A DNA stretch of 64,000 nucleotides from Davidsoniella eucalypti. Its lineage: Eukaryota > Ascomycota > Sordariomycetes > Microascales > Ceratocystidaceae. The stretch covers positions 1-64,000 of the forward strand of contig RMBW01000053.1 in the NCBI GenBank assembly GCA_004009845.1. The letters are read 5' to 3'. Shown here piece by piece: positions 48,042 through 58,576 of the stretch. The translations under genes were made by a program, and so were the position numbers. The notes beneath the pieces were generated by a model. The model had not been told where the DNA came from. It worked only from the letters and a program-made list of their open reading frames with translations, and made no database searches. The number at the start of each line of letters is the position of its first letter. Positions within the stretch are counted from its first letter, which is position 1.

Positions 48042-48315
48042 TCACATCCCTCGGTGATACTTCCCTCTATAACCACTAGGGCTATACAGGGTTCCACCAC
48101 ACCCTGTGTTTAGAAGCTAGATACACAAGTAGTTAGTAGATAGACAGCGTGCGTATGTCCCTTAAGGTGATGGGGTGAGAGCCCACCGAGCTCGTTAATA
48201 AAATCAAATCAAATCAAAAAGTAAAAAGCTGCATAACCTTGTCACCTTGGACAATAATACCAACAATAATCAACCGCACCTTCCACTTCGGATTACTTGA
48301 TCTTGCTACAGATCG

Positions 48316-49419
48316 ATGCTCTTGACCCCACCAAGGTCTATCGCCATCTTTCTATCCCTGGAAAAGATGTATCTAGTATTCCTTTTTGCCCTGCTAAAGA
48401 TATCCCTATCTATCTATGATGACGAGATTACGGACCAGCTTGACAGTATAAAGCAGACACCGGTTGCTTATATCTTGACACTTTTGCTTTTGTCACTTCA
48501 GGCCTCTCCTTCAACCAACCAAGGAAAGGCTTCTCAACAGAGAGGTCTTGCTAAAATGGGAACTAAATATGCTTCAAGCAATTCTTGTGGACGCCAAAAC
48601 CTAGCTTTGAGACAGAGTACTTCTTAGTTGAATCCTCAAGAGTCCAGTGGTGGTAACAACTCAGGCCCACCCACGAATGTAACTGGGCAACAATACATTG
48701 TAGACCTAATTACCAGGCCCCCACTTGCTGAATATTGTGAACAGATTTGTCTACTTGGCCTCAAGTTCAATGGACAACTCCATAAGAAGTGTCCTAACTA
48801 TAAGCTTCACTTAAAAGCTAAATCTCTGATTGCTTCTTCTCATTCCTCTATCTTTAATCATACACAGCATCACCCCATAAATCAGTCTCAGCTTTTGGCT
48901 ACTATCAAGGCCCAGCTTGATACAAACCTTGTTGGCTGCTTGGTCAAAGTTACTGGTCACCCATTCGGGTATACCTTGGTAGGAAAGGCAGTAGAGGAAC
49001 AAGATGTGGACTTGCTTCGTCATGAGGCTAGCATGTACAACTACCTAGTTGATATACAAGGAAGCATTGTCCCTATTTATCTTAATGATTGTTGCTATAG
49101 AGCAAAATCTCTATGTTATCTTAATTTCAGGATCAACCATATGCTTTTGCTGTCATATGGGGGCAAGTGGCTTTGTAGCCTTGATGGGTAGAACATTGAT
49201 CGACAACTTCAAGAGTTAGGTGTCAGTCATGGGGATATCAGAAAACAGAATCTACACTATAATGAAGAATTCGATGACTTGATGATTATTGATTTTGAGG
49301 GGGCTAGCTATATCAGGCCCTCAACAGCCACCAAGAGAAAAGGTATTTTCAGTTCTACTGCTTACCCCAAGAAGGTAGATCTAGGAAGGTGGCATCAACA
49401 ATTAGAAGTTGGCTTGTAA
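48316..49419 (+). pseudogene. Orphan fungal kinase-like gene with two in-frame TAG stops
   Basis: One continuous frame from 48316 to 49419 is broken only by TAG at 48625-48627 and TAG at 49189-49191. The middle block contains EQICLLGLKFNGQLHKKCPN, GYTLVGKAVEEQD, LLRHEASMYNYL and MLLLSYGG. After the second stop it continues QLQELGVSHGDIRKQNLHYN and MIIDFEGASYI. These are the landmarks of a multicopy fungal kinase-like family (CLxGL...L...CPN; glycine/Lys region; HxD...N loop, here H-G-D; D-F-E in place of DFG). The N-terminal 100 codons are unlike a folded domain. A short deletion before the HGD loop is possible. It lies 96 bp after the LINE tail. It is probably a recent pseudogene, though the frame has no indel. 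Confidence 0.7.
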
Positions 49420-49661
49420 CCTGCCTTGTACTTAAGCTTGAATAGTATGATATTAGCTTCTTATAGATAGTTGCTGTGAAGTTCTTAAGACCTAGTGGAA
49501 AGGTTTTCCATAGGCAAAGACAGGAGAGATGCACGTATTGTTCGGGTATTATTTTTTAGGTAAATGGACTTGTAGTCAAGGTGACGATCTCTAGGGATTA
49601 TAGATGTAGTAAAGTAGCGTTTGCATTGAACAATTTGTTATTTTTATATCATTTCTAAAGT

Positions 49662-50583
49662 TTACTCATTATCCGAAGCGTCACTACCGTCGTCTTTTGC
49701 ATTGGACGTTATAGAAACAACGGCGTCATCTGTAGAGGTTGTCGTTGCTGCCGCTGCCGCTGCCACTTTTTGTTCTTTTTCTTTTGCTCTTCTGCGTAGC
49801 TTTTTCGCTTGATTGAGCCTCTTTTTCTTCTCTTTCAACTGTTCTTCCTTGGAAAGCAACCTTTTCTCCTCTTCTTCTCGTTTTTGCTTCTCGAGACGCT
49901 CTTGGCTATGTTTCTTGATACGCATTTTCTTGCATGGCTTGTTTTGTTTTTGCTTTTTGGAGTCATTTGATGAACGGCCTTGGGAAAACATCAATGTGTT
50001 TGAAGATGTGAGACTAGAGTTCTCGGGAATGAGCGCAATGATTTTCCAGGGCATTTCTTGACCCCACCAGCGTTGTTGAGAATAGGCCATGACATCTTCA
50101 CCACTAACGGCAGCAAAGTCAAACTTTTCTTTCAGTGCCCCCGACGCCCGTGGTGCTAGATAGTATGTTAATGGGCGATGTGGCATCAGTACTGCGCCTT
50201 CACCCAGCTTTACTGGTTTGTCGGTTTCAAGGACAATCTTTGTCCCTTTTGATGTTCCCGACGCAAACATACGGAATTCGAATTCCTCCGGCTCATCACC
50301 TTCCTCTTCTGCGTTGTCTATTGGTACGGCATCTACCATTTCGGTGTCTGCAGCAGATTTGGATGTTGGCGGTGTATAGTCGATGCTATAATCAAATGCA
50401 CTTTCCAACTTCTTCCGAAGCTTCTCTCGGATGACAGCATCAATCTCTTCATCGTCGCTATGCTGAGAGCCAACGTCTAAGCTATTTAGGTCATCGCGAC
50501 GTACGCTACGAAAATGTTAGGATGTTTGACTATATAGGTAGTATACGTTGTACGAACCATTTAGAGTCTGGAATATGGAACAT
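49662..50583 (-). CDS. Fungal DUF2011-like basic coiled-coil protein
   Basis: Exon 1 (50583-50558, 26 nt) and exon 2 (50505-49662) joined over a 52-bp intron give 289 aa starting MFHIPDSKCVRRDDL. The first 150 residues contain an acidic patch (DNAEEEGDEPEEFEF), then RMFASGTSKGTKIVLE, PLTYYLAPRASGALKEKF and QRWWGQEMPWKII. The last 100 residues are a highly charged Lys/Arg/Glu helix (KKMRIKKHSQERLEKQKREE and following) and an Ala/Thr/Ser tail ending SDASDNE. A start like MF(D/H)(L/I)P-(A/S)K-VRR and this layout fit what I remember of Pfam DUF2011, a fungal family of unknown function. The basic tail suggests a nuclear or nucleolar protein, which is inference. The intron donor GTTCGT is non-canonical after GT. 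Confidence 0.75.
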
Positions 50584-51345
50584 GGTGTAGTATTGAGACA
50601 AATATGGCGATTATATTCCGGAATGATATGTAAATGCAGGTAACTAAAGGATGAGATAAGTTGTTGATCTCACAGCATTAACAATAATATGAAGCAATGG
50701 TAGACCGGTCACCACATAATGAAAATCATCCTTGCGCTGGCTGATTATCGGTAAAACACATGCCACTACATGTGTCTATATCTACAGATAAATCAGGACT
50801 AATTAGATCTGGTGAAGATACCTGCGATGTGTAGAATCATCTTTAGTGTATGTGAAACCTATCACCACCATAGTTGTTGTTTGTTGTATGAAACTATGCT
50901 TCCAAAGTTACATCATTCTCTTCAATCTTTCAAGTCGCACCAAGGCTGATGAACTATAACCCTAACACTGGCTACAAATTGTCAACCCTCGCTAGTTCTC
51001 CATCACGACAGCCGTTTACAGTTACGACGAGTAGGATCTAGTTTGGCATTGATTAGGATTAACATGTGAATGACAATAGATTGAATGGACTACATAGAGC
51101 ACAGTAGAACACCTCCGTAGCTAGTTGCTCACAGCAGCTATCGGGACTACTCTCAAGTAAAATATGAGATCAAATCGGGTTGAACATGAGTGACTCGCAA
51201 TATGCGGATAAATATTTCGTCTTGTGTGTAGCACTAGTAGCCAGGAGATAGAGTCGGACATGAATTAATACTCGCCCTCGTTCGAATTTGTTGACATGAT
51301 ATATTTCTGCAATGCTCTATAAGAAAGACACTCTAAGGTACCAGA
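50584..51345. other. Divergent spacer between DUF2011-like gene and nuclease-fold-like gene
   Basis: Both flanking genes point away from this 760-bp AT-rich stretch, so it carries both promoters. No other structure was found. Confidence 0.5.
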
Positions 51346-52500
51346 ATGGCAAGGCTTGCAGTCATATCGTCGATACCGGCGACAAAAATATCGTTGCCTC
51401 GAAAGCGAGCGAAGAAGCCGTTGATGCCAAGTGGTGTCGGCTCTGGCAATATCCAAAAACGACCGGCAGCGACGAAAGAACGATCCGAGAAACGACGCAT
51501 CTCTGCATACCACTCGACTTTCAAAAAGCACCTCGAGAAATATGGAATCCTGCCCATGAACCATGGCATCTCTCTAGTCGAGGAAACATCAAAGCCGATG
51601 AACTACAAGAACATCCAAAAGCTAATCAGATCTCCCCCCGAGACTGCGTCTATCGATATATCTGGCGGACAGATCCAAGCCCTCGAGGAATCGTTCGATG
51701 AAGTCTCCGAGACAACACTGATGCAGCGGGCCATGCCGGTCCTGGCTGGCGATGTCTCGTGGCCACACAAGTATGACGTTCGATTCACAAGAATGGAGAT
51801 GATGACAGGTGACACGGCTGTGACGGTGCAACCAGACATTTACGACGGCGTGCCTGCAGATGCTGTGCACCCACAGGTTCTCGCCCAACTAGAGCACATC
51901 ATATGCCCAAGCAAGCACACTGCACACCCAGTAGCGCCGAATTTCTTCATCGAATCCAAAAGCAAAGGCGGGAGTCACATCGTCGGCCGTAGCCAAGCCA
52001 TTCATGCCGCTGCACACGGCGTCCGGGCGATGCTCTTCCTGCAAAACTACGGGCAGTCGGACATCTATTTCGACGGCGAAGCTCACGTGTTTAGCGCTGT
52101 TTTCCACGGAGAACTGGCGTGCCTTCAACTCTTGGCACACTACGCCAAAGCGGTTGCGAGTGAAGGATATATCTTCAGCCACGCATCGGCCTTCACCTTG
52201 GACGGCCTGGTCAACGAAACATCTGATCTTCAAGTCGAGTATCACACAGTCAATCTGGGCACATTCCACCTCGACGAAGGCCCGGAGCAACTCAACCAAG
52301 CCATTGCAGCGTTTCGGAGCGTGCGGCTACTGGCCAAACACCACCGTGAGACTATCGTGGCTGCAGCTAACAAGGCCCAGAAGGAAATTGAGAGTTATCA
52401 TCGTCGTCTGCGGCGCAGCCGGCGGTGCTCGACACCGTCGAGACAAATGAGGGGATTCGAGGGACTTGGACAGGGTCTTATCGATGGTTCGTCGCCGTAA
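51346..52500 (+). CDS. Fungal protein with PD-(D/E)XK nuclease-like signature, function unknown
   Basis: This is an intronless frame of 384 aa, clearly richer in G and C than its flanks. The N-terminal 60 residues are basic (LPRKRAKK, KERSEKRR), nuclear-signal-like. The core has TVQPDIYDGV (D164), then PNFFIESKSKGG with E203 and K205, then GRSQAIHAAAHG with Q217, then a helix. D...E-x-K...Q with this spacing is the skeleton of the PD-(D/E)XK fold. The C-terminus is Arg/Ser-rich. It resembles a lineage-variable fungal family that I recall as DUF7924. Enzyme activity is not shown for that family as far as I know. No partner gene is adjacent. The start is the first ATG in frame; its leader is short of strong promoter marks. 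Confidence 0.75.
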   Translation: MARLAVISSIPATKISLPRKRAKKPLMPSGVGSGNIQKRPAATKERSEKRRISAYHSTFKKHLEKYGILPMNHGISLVEETSKPMNYKNIQKLIRSPPETASIDISGGQIQALEESFDEVSETTLMQRAMPVLAGDVSWPHKYDVRFTRMEMMTGDTAVTVQPDIYDGVPADAVHPQVLAQLEHIICPSKHTAHPVAPNFFIESKSKGGSHIVGRSQAIHAAAHGVRAMLFLQNYGQSDIYFDGEAHVFSAVFHGELACLQLLAHYAKAVASEGYIFSHASAFTLDGLVNETSDLQVEYHTVNLGTFHLDEGPEQLNQAIAAFRSVRLLAKHHRETIVAAANKAQKEIESYHRRLRRSRRCSTPSRQMRGFEGLGQGLIDGSSP

Positions 52501-54996
52501 ATAGGCCGGAGGTGGACATGGAGTGTTAGGCAGGATGGTCGAAATTGTGATAGAACCCGCCATGGACATGAGCAATGAGAAAATGACTTGCAAATAATAA
52601 ATTGTATTCAAGAATCAGTGGCCATTCTAGCGGCTGTGACGGTACAAAAACTGAGGCTTGGTCATGAAGCGGAGGAAGTAAACCGGAGTTGCGTTGGAGA
52701 TAACCGTAACGGACACAGCACACTATAATCGTGAACAAGCAATTAAATAACACCCAGGAATGCCCACGCTGTAAATTTCTGCAGCATTGAAAGGGTGCAC
52801 TTTTTTTCCTATCGCTAACTGTCTATTTATTAGGTCACGTAAGCAGTGAAAGTACGTGCAGTTTCTCAGCTAGCCGGCGTATTTGTATATAGTTCCCGCG
52901 GGGAAGCAAAGGCACCTTTACAAAACTTCAACCTTGAACTGGCGAATGCTAGCGAACGGCTCCATGCAACAGGCATACTGCCGCTACTGCTATTGCCTAG
53001 GGAGGCATTACTTGGGTTTGCTATCGGGTGTGACGCAGAATGTTCCCAGCAGACCGGTTCAGTTACAGCCAGTCGGTCAGCTAACTAACGAGCCATGGCA
53101 GCAAGCCAATCACGCAGGCCGGGCTTCAGCTGAGCACATGTAGTGCTCTAGCTAGTTCAGGGCCAAGTAAACACATGTTCCATGTGCCGACACACTGCTG
53201 ATTAATGTACGTCTACGTTACTACACACGTGCAACGCGCCTTCTGGGCTGAGACGAACAGCAACAAGTATTGTCGTCGTATTGGCTGGCCTGCCGCTGCT
53301 GTCTCGATGTAACTGTACTGTCGGTATGGAGGATGGCGACTAGCTTATGACCTTGCGCCGGCTGGTTACATGGCGTGTACGTCGTTGGTGGAGTCGCCGT
53401 GGGCTTACCGTGGGTTTACCGATAGTTCGGGTCGAGCAGAAAGATGGACTCTGGCGAAGGGATGGATAATCGAAGGCAATGCTACTGTATGATGTAAGTA
53501 AGCATCGTCTTAGCCCTATCTTTCATAATATGTAACCGCAGTCCCTTTAACAACAGCAAGTCACCTATCCTAAGACATTAGCTGATGGCTGCCCTTTGTA
53601 TCCAGACGACTGGTGCTTTCTTGTCTGTTTCGTGGTTATTCTCCGATTCCCCCTTCGCTAGCTATTTTCTCAGTCTGATCTACCATAAGCAGCCCTCAAG
53701 CGAGCGACGATCGAGTCAATTCTGCGGAAGATCGCCATAAAGGTCTACGATGATGCCTGGCCGGGGTCTTAAACGGGTCTTCTTGACACAAACCAGACTG
53801 GGAAGTTGCATATCCACTGCACTTTTAGCAATTGCGAATATCTAGACGTCATTTATACGGGCTACTAGTAGATAAGATAACAGTGAATGATTTTAATGGC
53901 CGCTGCGTAGGTTGACACGGAACCTACTAAATGTATTGTGTTCATTGCGATATCTTATATTGGTCAAAGCTTAAGCGGCCTATTTTCAGCCATCAGTCGA
54001 TCAATATATAAAACATGTATGCTTTTTGTAGCTGTTATCAAATGCTAGACTTGTCACTTACACCTGTAACATCACCGTCATGGTGTATTTCCTAGTGTAT
54101 AAGGAAGCCTGGCAAGCATGCGTTCATTATATGCTTCTATACCACATTCACGAAGATTTTAGGAACCGAAGTAATTTAACGAGTTATTTCATTCATATGC
54201 AGATACTAGGTCTGCCCGTTAGAGCCTTAACAAAGCACAGTTGCCTACCGTCACACATTGACGACAACAGCCGTAATGATGATCAGAAGAGCAAGAAAAA
54301 AAAGAGAAAACGACAAGTACAGTGAAAACGCGACCAAAAGCAGCGGAATAACTAGAAAAAAACAATAGACAGTACAAGAAACAGGCGGCAGTAGCAATAG
54401 CCCGATATCCCCATTTCCCATAGGAAATGGGCCCCCAAAGCCGTAAATAAGATGGTATCGCGTAACAAGACAGTAAGTAAAGTGCGGTGAGTAGGAACAC
54501 AATGTGGACAAGAAACAAAAAGAGACGGAAAAAAAAGAAGAAAAAAGGAACGAAAGATAACCAAAAACAGGTAAGCAGATCCAGAGCTCACTCAACTCCC
54601 AAAAATAAATAAGAAAAGAAATGGTAAGAAAAAGAAAGAGATCCAGAAATGACCGAAGAAGAAGAAAGAAAGACAAAAACAGACACTGACGCCCCTAAAG
54701 CCAGGCGTTGATAATGTGTGGTACGAAGAGAAGTCGTACTCGTCGTGATAAAGACAATGAATGGATCGTCGGTAGGATGCTTGGCCGTTAACGCCCCCCT
54801 CCCATACCAGACCAGCTCCAATGAAAAGCAAATCCCAAGTGAGGTATAGTAACAGTTTCCGTTTACGCCAGCCGGCTCAAAGTAAAGCAAGAGAAGGGGG
54901 GACCCGATACCCAGGGTCCCCTTTTGATAGCAGAAAGAGTGAACGAATGGACGTTGACAGATTTGCCAACTAGAACAAGAAGCAACGAGCTGGAGT
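52501..54996. other. Intergenic, two zones
   Basis: 52501-53550 has mixed composition, with short frames (52846-53143) that I cannot support as genes. The middle is AT-rich. From about 54,250 to 54,700 the plus strand is very purine-rich, so the sense strand of the vib-1 gene is C/T-rich just downstream of its stop, most likely its 3' UTR. Confidence 0.45.
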
Positions 54997-57114
54997 TTAC
55001 GGGTTCCACGAGTAGTTGTTCGAGTACACGGGTGTAGTCGAAGACGAAGGCAAGGGGCCCTTGGCATGCTGGTGAGGCGGCGCGGCACCACCAGTCTTGT
55101 AGGCATCGAAAGAGTACGAGCGGCCGTCAGAGTAGGCACTGGTAGGAGCCGAGGACTCGCCAGAAGAGGTCCAGGTGCTGGCAGGCGGGTAGTAGTCGCG
55201 GGGAGGAGCCGAGTTCGGAGCAGACGAGTCGCCAGCGTTGGAGAACTCGGCAGTGTTGGTGTTGAGGGCGACATCATGGTACGACGAGCCGTAGCGGTAC
55301 TCGGAGGCCGACTCGCTAGGCGTGGTCAGCGAAGCAGAGGGGTGGCTGTTGTGGCGCGGGCTCTTGGTAGGCCGTGGGTTGCTGTCGACGTAGCGAGGGA
55401 CGCTGAGCGAGCTGTCGGTGGCCGTCGAAGTAGTCATCTGGGCAGGGCCGGAGGTAGATGGCGCGTAGGCGTACTGGGTGCGGATGGGAGCGCCCTGGTC
55501 ATGCGAGGCCAGAGATAGCTGCACGGCGGGAACTGACGACACGGAGGACTGCATGGGCATCTCCTGGGGATCGGCACCGAAGCCAGAGGCTCCGTTCAGA
55601 GGCACCTTGGAGTAGGACTCGCCAGCCATGGAAGTGGCCGGGTAGCTAGAGGGTGTTGGGGGCATTTGTGACATGCCGCCGGGAGACCACGAGGTGTAGG
55701 AGCTAGAAGAGAGACTGATGTTAGTACGGGGGTTTTTACCACGACAGGTTGATTCTGCTAGTTGGACTTACTTGGAGCGCATTGACATGGGAGCACCGGG
55801 GAGCTTGGGCGCGCTAAAGGTGAAGGCGGAGCGCGGAGGCTGGATGTCCATGCTACGCTTGCCGTCAGGCTTGATGGTCAGAGGACCGGCGACAATGCCG
55901 ATGCCGTTCTCCACGAGAGCCTGGCCGCGAGATCCGGCACTGGAGCCCAGCAGGGGAATTTCCTTGCGGGCCTGGAAGTTGCGCGGGCTGCGGCCACGGA
56001 CGACGATGGGCGACGTGATGCACTCGGCCAGAGGAGCCTTGGTGCCGTTGGCCAGGGTGGCCATGACCTTCAGGTGAAGGACAAAGTGTTGCTGGAGCTC
56101 CTTTCTGCGGCCGTTGTTGGCAGTAGCACTGGAAGAGAAGGCAACGTTAGCATTGGCTCGAATAGCGAGACATAGAAAGGAAGGGCGCTGTTGTGCTTAC
56201 ATTCGGAATTGCAGACGACGCCAGCCGATGGGGTAGACGGCGTACTCGCCCTCGGCCTCGCTGCCCTCGTCCTGGAAGGGAATCAGAGGCAGCGTCGGCG
56301 GCTCTTGGTCAGGGCCCTGGGCGACCTCGGGAGTGTTAGGCGGCGGGGTCTTCCAGGGAATGACGATGAGCCGCACGGCATTGCCGTCCACGGACTCAAT
56401 GGCGCTGATGGTGACCTCCATGTTGTTGACGGGCACGGTCTCTCCCGACTCGGTGATGACGCTCAACTGGCCCCGCGGGCTGATCAGCGAGCCGCTGATC
56501 TGGAACAGGTTGCGGCGGTAGCACGTGAGCTCGGCCTGCAGCTGTGTGCCGTCGCTGGCGGTGGTGGGCAGCTCGGACAGGAAGAACATGCCGTGCAGCT
56601 GGGCGTTCATCTCCAGCTGGTGTATGCGGCCGTGCTGGTCGACAATGGTGTGCTTATCCGGCGAGCGCTTGAAAGAAAGCAGCTTCTGGTCTTGGCCAAC
56701 ATTGAGCTTGGAGCCGTCGTCGCGCAGATCCTGCACAATCTCCTGGTAGGGAGCCGACTGCTGCTCGTTAGCGGCCGCGTAGGACCGCTTCAGGCTTGGG
56801 TAGCTGTGCTGGGGCGGCGCTGCTTGCTGCTGCTGCTGCTGTTGCTGCGACTGCTGGCTACGCTCATACTCGTCGTCATGGTAGCGCGGGCCGCCCGGAG
56901 CACCGCCGGCTGAAGGAGGCTGTTGGTGGTACTGAGAGTAGGGCGGCGGCAAATCCACGCCGTGGCGAGGTCTGGCGAGGCTTTGGTCCATGGAGCCAGG
57001 GTATCGGGTGCCCATTGGCACGGGCTGGGAGAAGTTGGACCATATGGCGGGGTGAGGAGGTTCGGGTTTCAAGTCGGCCATCGAGGCTGGGTATGAAGCA
57101 GTGGCCGCAGTCAT
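54997..57114 (-). CDS. vib-1: Ndt80/PhoG-type (p53-like) transcription factor VIB-1/XprG
   Basis: Three exons (57114-56201, 56128-55772, 55702-54997) with introns of 72 and 69 bp encode 658 aa. The N-terminal 135 residues are Pro/Gln/Tyr-rich with a Gln run (about 88-97). The Ndt80 DNA-binding domain spans about 140-370, with LLSFKRSPDKHTIVDQHGRI, QLHGMFFLSEL, CYRRNLFQISGS, LIVIPWKTPPPN, GWRRLQFRIATANNGRRKEL, and IVVRGRSPRNFQARKEIPLL with GSSAGSRGQA. The C-terminal 280 residues are Ser/Thr/Pro/Tyr-rich, an activation-type region ending YSNNYSWNP. Neurospora VIB-1 is needed for heterokaryon-incompatibility cell death and protease/cellulase expression, and Aspergillus XprG controls proteases during starvation. 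The exon joints rebuild family sequence exactly. The upstream region has no gene for almost 7 kb. Confidence 0.95.
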
Positions 57115-58546
57115 TCTTTTGACTAGAGCCGAAGATGATGAAGAAAAGGTGACAGGAGATACAAGCGAGGAGGAGGCGGTAGATGGTAGATAAGATGTAC
57201 TCCGTGGTAGTCTGCAGACCTATAAGAGGCGTCGTCTGATCTGGCTAGTCAAGCAAGGCAACTGCAATTATGGGCAATTGTCGAGTCTCGAGGATCAAAC
57301 GATTGGTGTAATGTGCAATGCAATAGGGAAGAGCGGAAGAAACGTCAAAAGACAGACAACTTCGTTCTGCAGAGTATCTCGCAGGGCGACAGCACAATGG
57401 GACAGTGAAGAAGATGGCGATGCGATGGTGGTGATCAAGATGTCGCGCAAAGATGGATGAGAAAAGGCAGAGACCAAAAAGAAGAGACTCGGTGCCCGGG
57501 CAGTACAAAACGAACGGAGGGATGGTAGTGATATATGTATAAACGCACTACGCAAGAGAGAAGGAAGAAGAGCTCTTAATCAAGACGAGATAGATGGGTG
57601 GAGGCTAATCAAGCACGCTCTGATGTAGGGCCGGCGGAGAGAGCCATGTATATATTAGCAGAAAACAAAAGCCGCTTAAGTAGAGCGGACTTGCTGCGCT
57701 TCCAAATTCAAGGAAACAATGCTTTAACCTTTTTTTTTTCTGTGCTGCGCACAAGCAGCAGCTCGAAAAGAGTTCCGACTCGAGAGAAAGTAGGTATGAG
57801 TACATAGTACTTGGATATTTCTATGCCAAGGGGGGGGGAGTGCGGGACAATGTGAAAGTGATTCTTGAGCCATCAGCGATAAAATATGTATAATAAACGA
57901 ATAGGACCAGGGATTGTATTCCTTTATGGCTATTAGCCTATAAAATCGCGGTAAATTAAACAACCCCCTCTCTCGTCTCGTCCATCTACTTCTTCCTTCT
58001 ATACCGCTGCATCTTTCATTGTTCGATTTTATCGATTTACCAGAGCCCGGCCGTGGGCCATTTTCTTATTGTTCTCTTTAATCTCTTCATTTTAGCGTTG
58101 CAAAAAAGCTAAAATCACACCAATAAAGCTACGTATCTCCATGATCAAATGCCATCGAATTTATCCATCTACCTCACATCTACCCAGGACTCGATATACT
58201 TCAAGCATGTACGTCCAACACAGTATTATGACTCGGGCAAACTCGCTATGCGTGCCTATAGCTTGGCTGTACTTGCTAGCTGTACTGGCATAGCTACTGG
58301 CTGTTGTCTAGCACTACCAGGTTCCGTCCTCTTCAATGCCGGCTCTGGCCATGTATTGAGCCGGAGTCTCATCAGGCCCTATAGATCACGATAGCCCTCT
58401 CTTCCTCTTCAAGTTCCTTCTCTGATTACAGAGTTCCCGTATCCCAGCCTAACGGCACTCGATATTCGTTTGCCGTTGGGACATTGACTAGTGGCATGTC
58501 GACATCTTGGCCAGCCGTCCACTCCTTAGGCCATTGACACCGAGTA

Positions 58547-58576
58547 ATACATACATACATACATACATACATACAT
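58547..58576. repeat. (ATAC)7 microsatellite
   Basis: Seven perfect ATAC units followed by AT. Confidence 0.95.

Larger units (their letters stand above)
46467..48220 (+). mobile_element. Internally deleted Tad-like LINE retrotransposon
   Basis: The block is more GC-rich than its flanks. In order it has the 107-bp repeat, a leader, a gag-like stretch at about 47270-47480 (NPPRFAFRMKEDHQLRDSDR, then MMAQAINDAFTGLKD), an RNase H remnant (47655-48041), and a 3' tail of AAATC units (48201-48216) after GTTAATAA. Tad-clade LINEs of ascomycetes have ORF1, then ORF2 with endonuclease, reverse transcriptase and RNase H, and end in short A-rich repeats. Endonuclease and reverse transcriptase are absent, so about 4 kb is missing and the copy is dead. 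Exact ends and any target duplication are not certain. Confidence 0.65.

Noticed and set aside
56191..56913. 240-codon plus-strand frame
   Set aside because: It is the antisense shadow of vib-1 exon 1, which encodes a clear Ndt80 domain.
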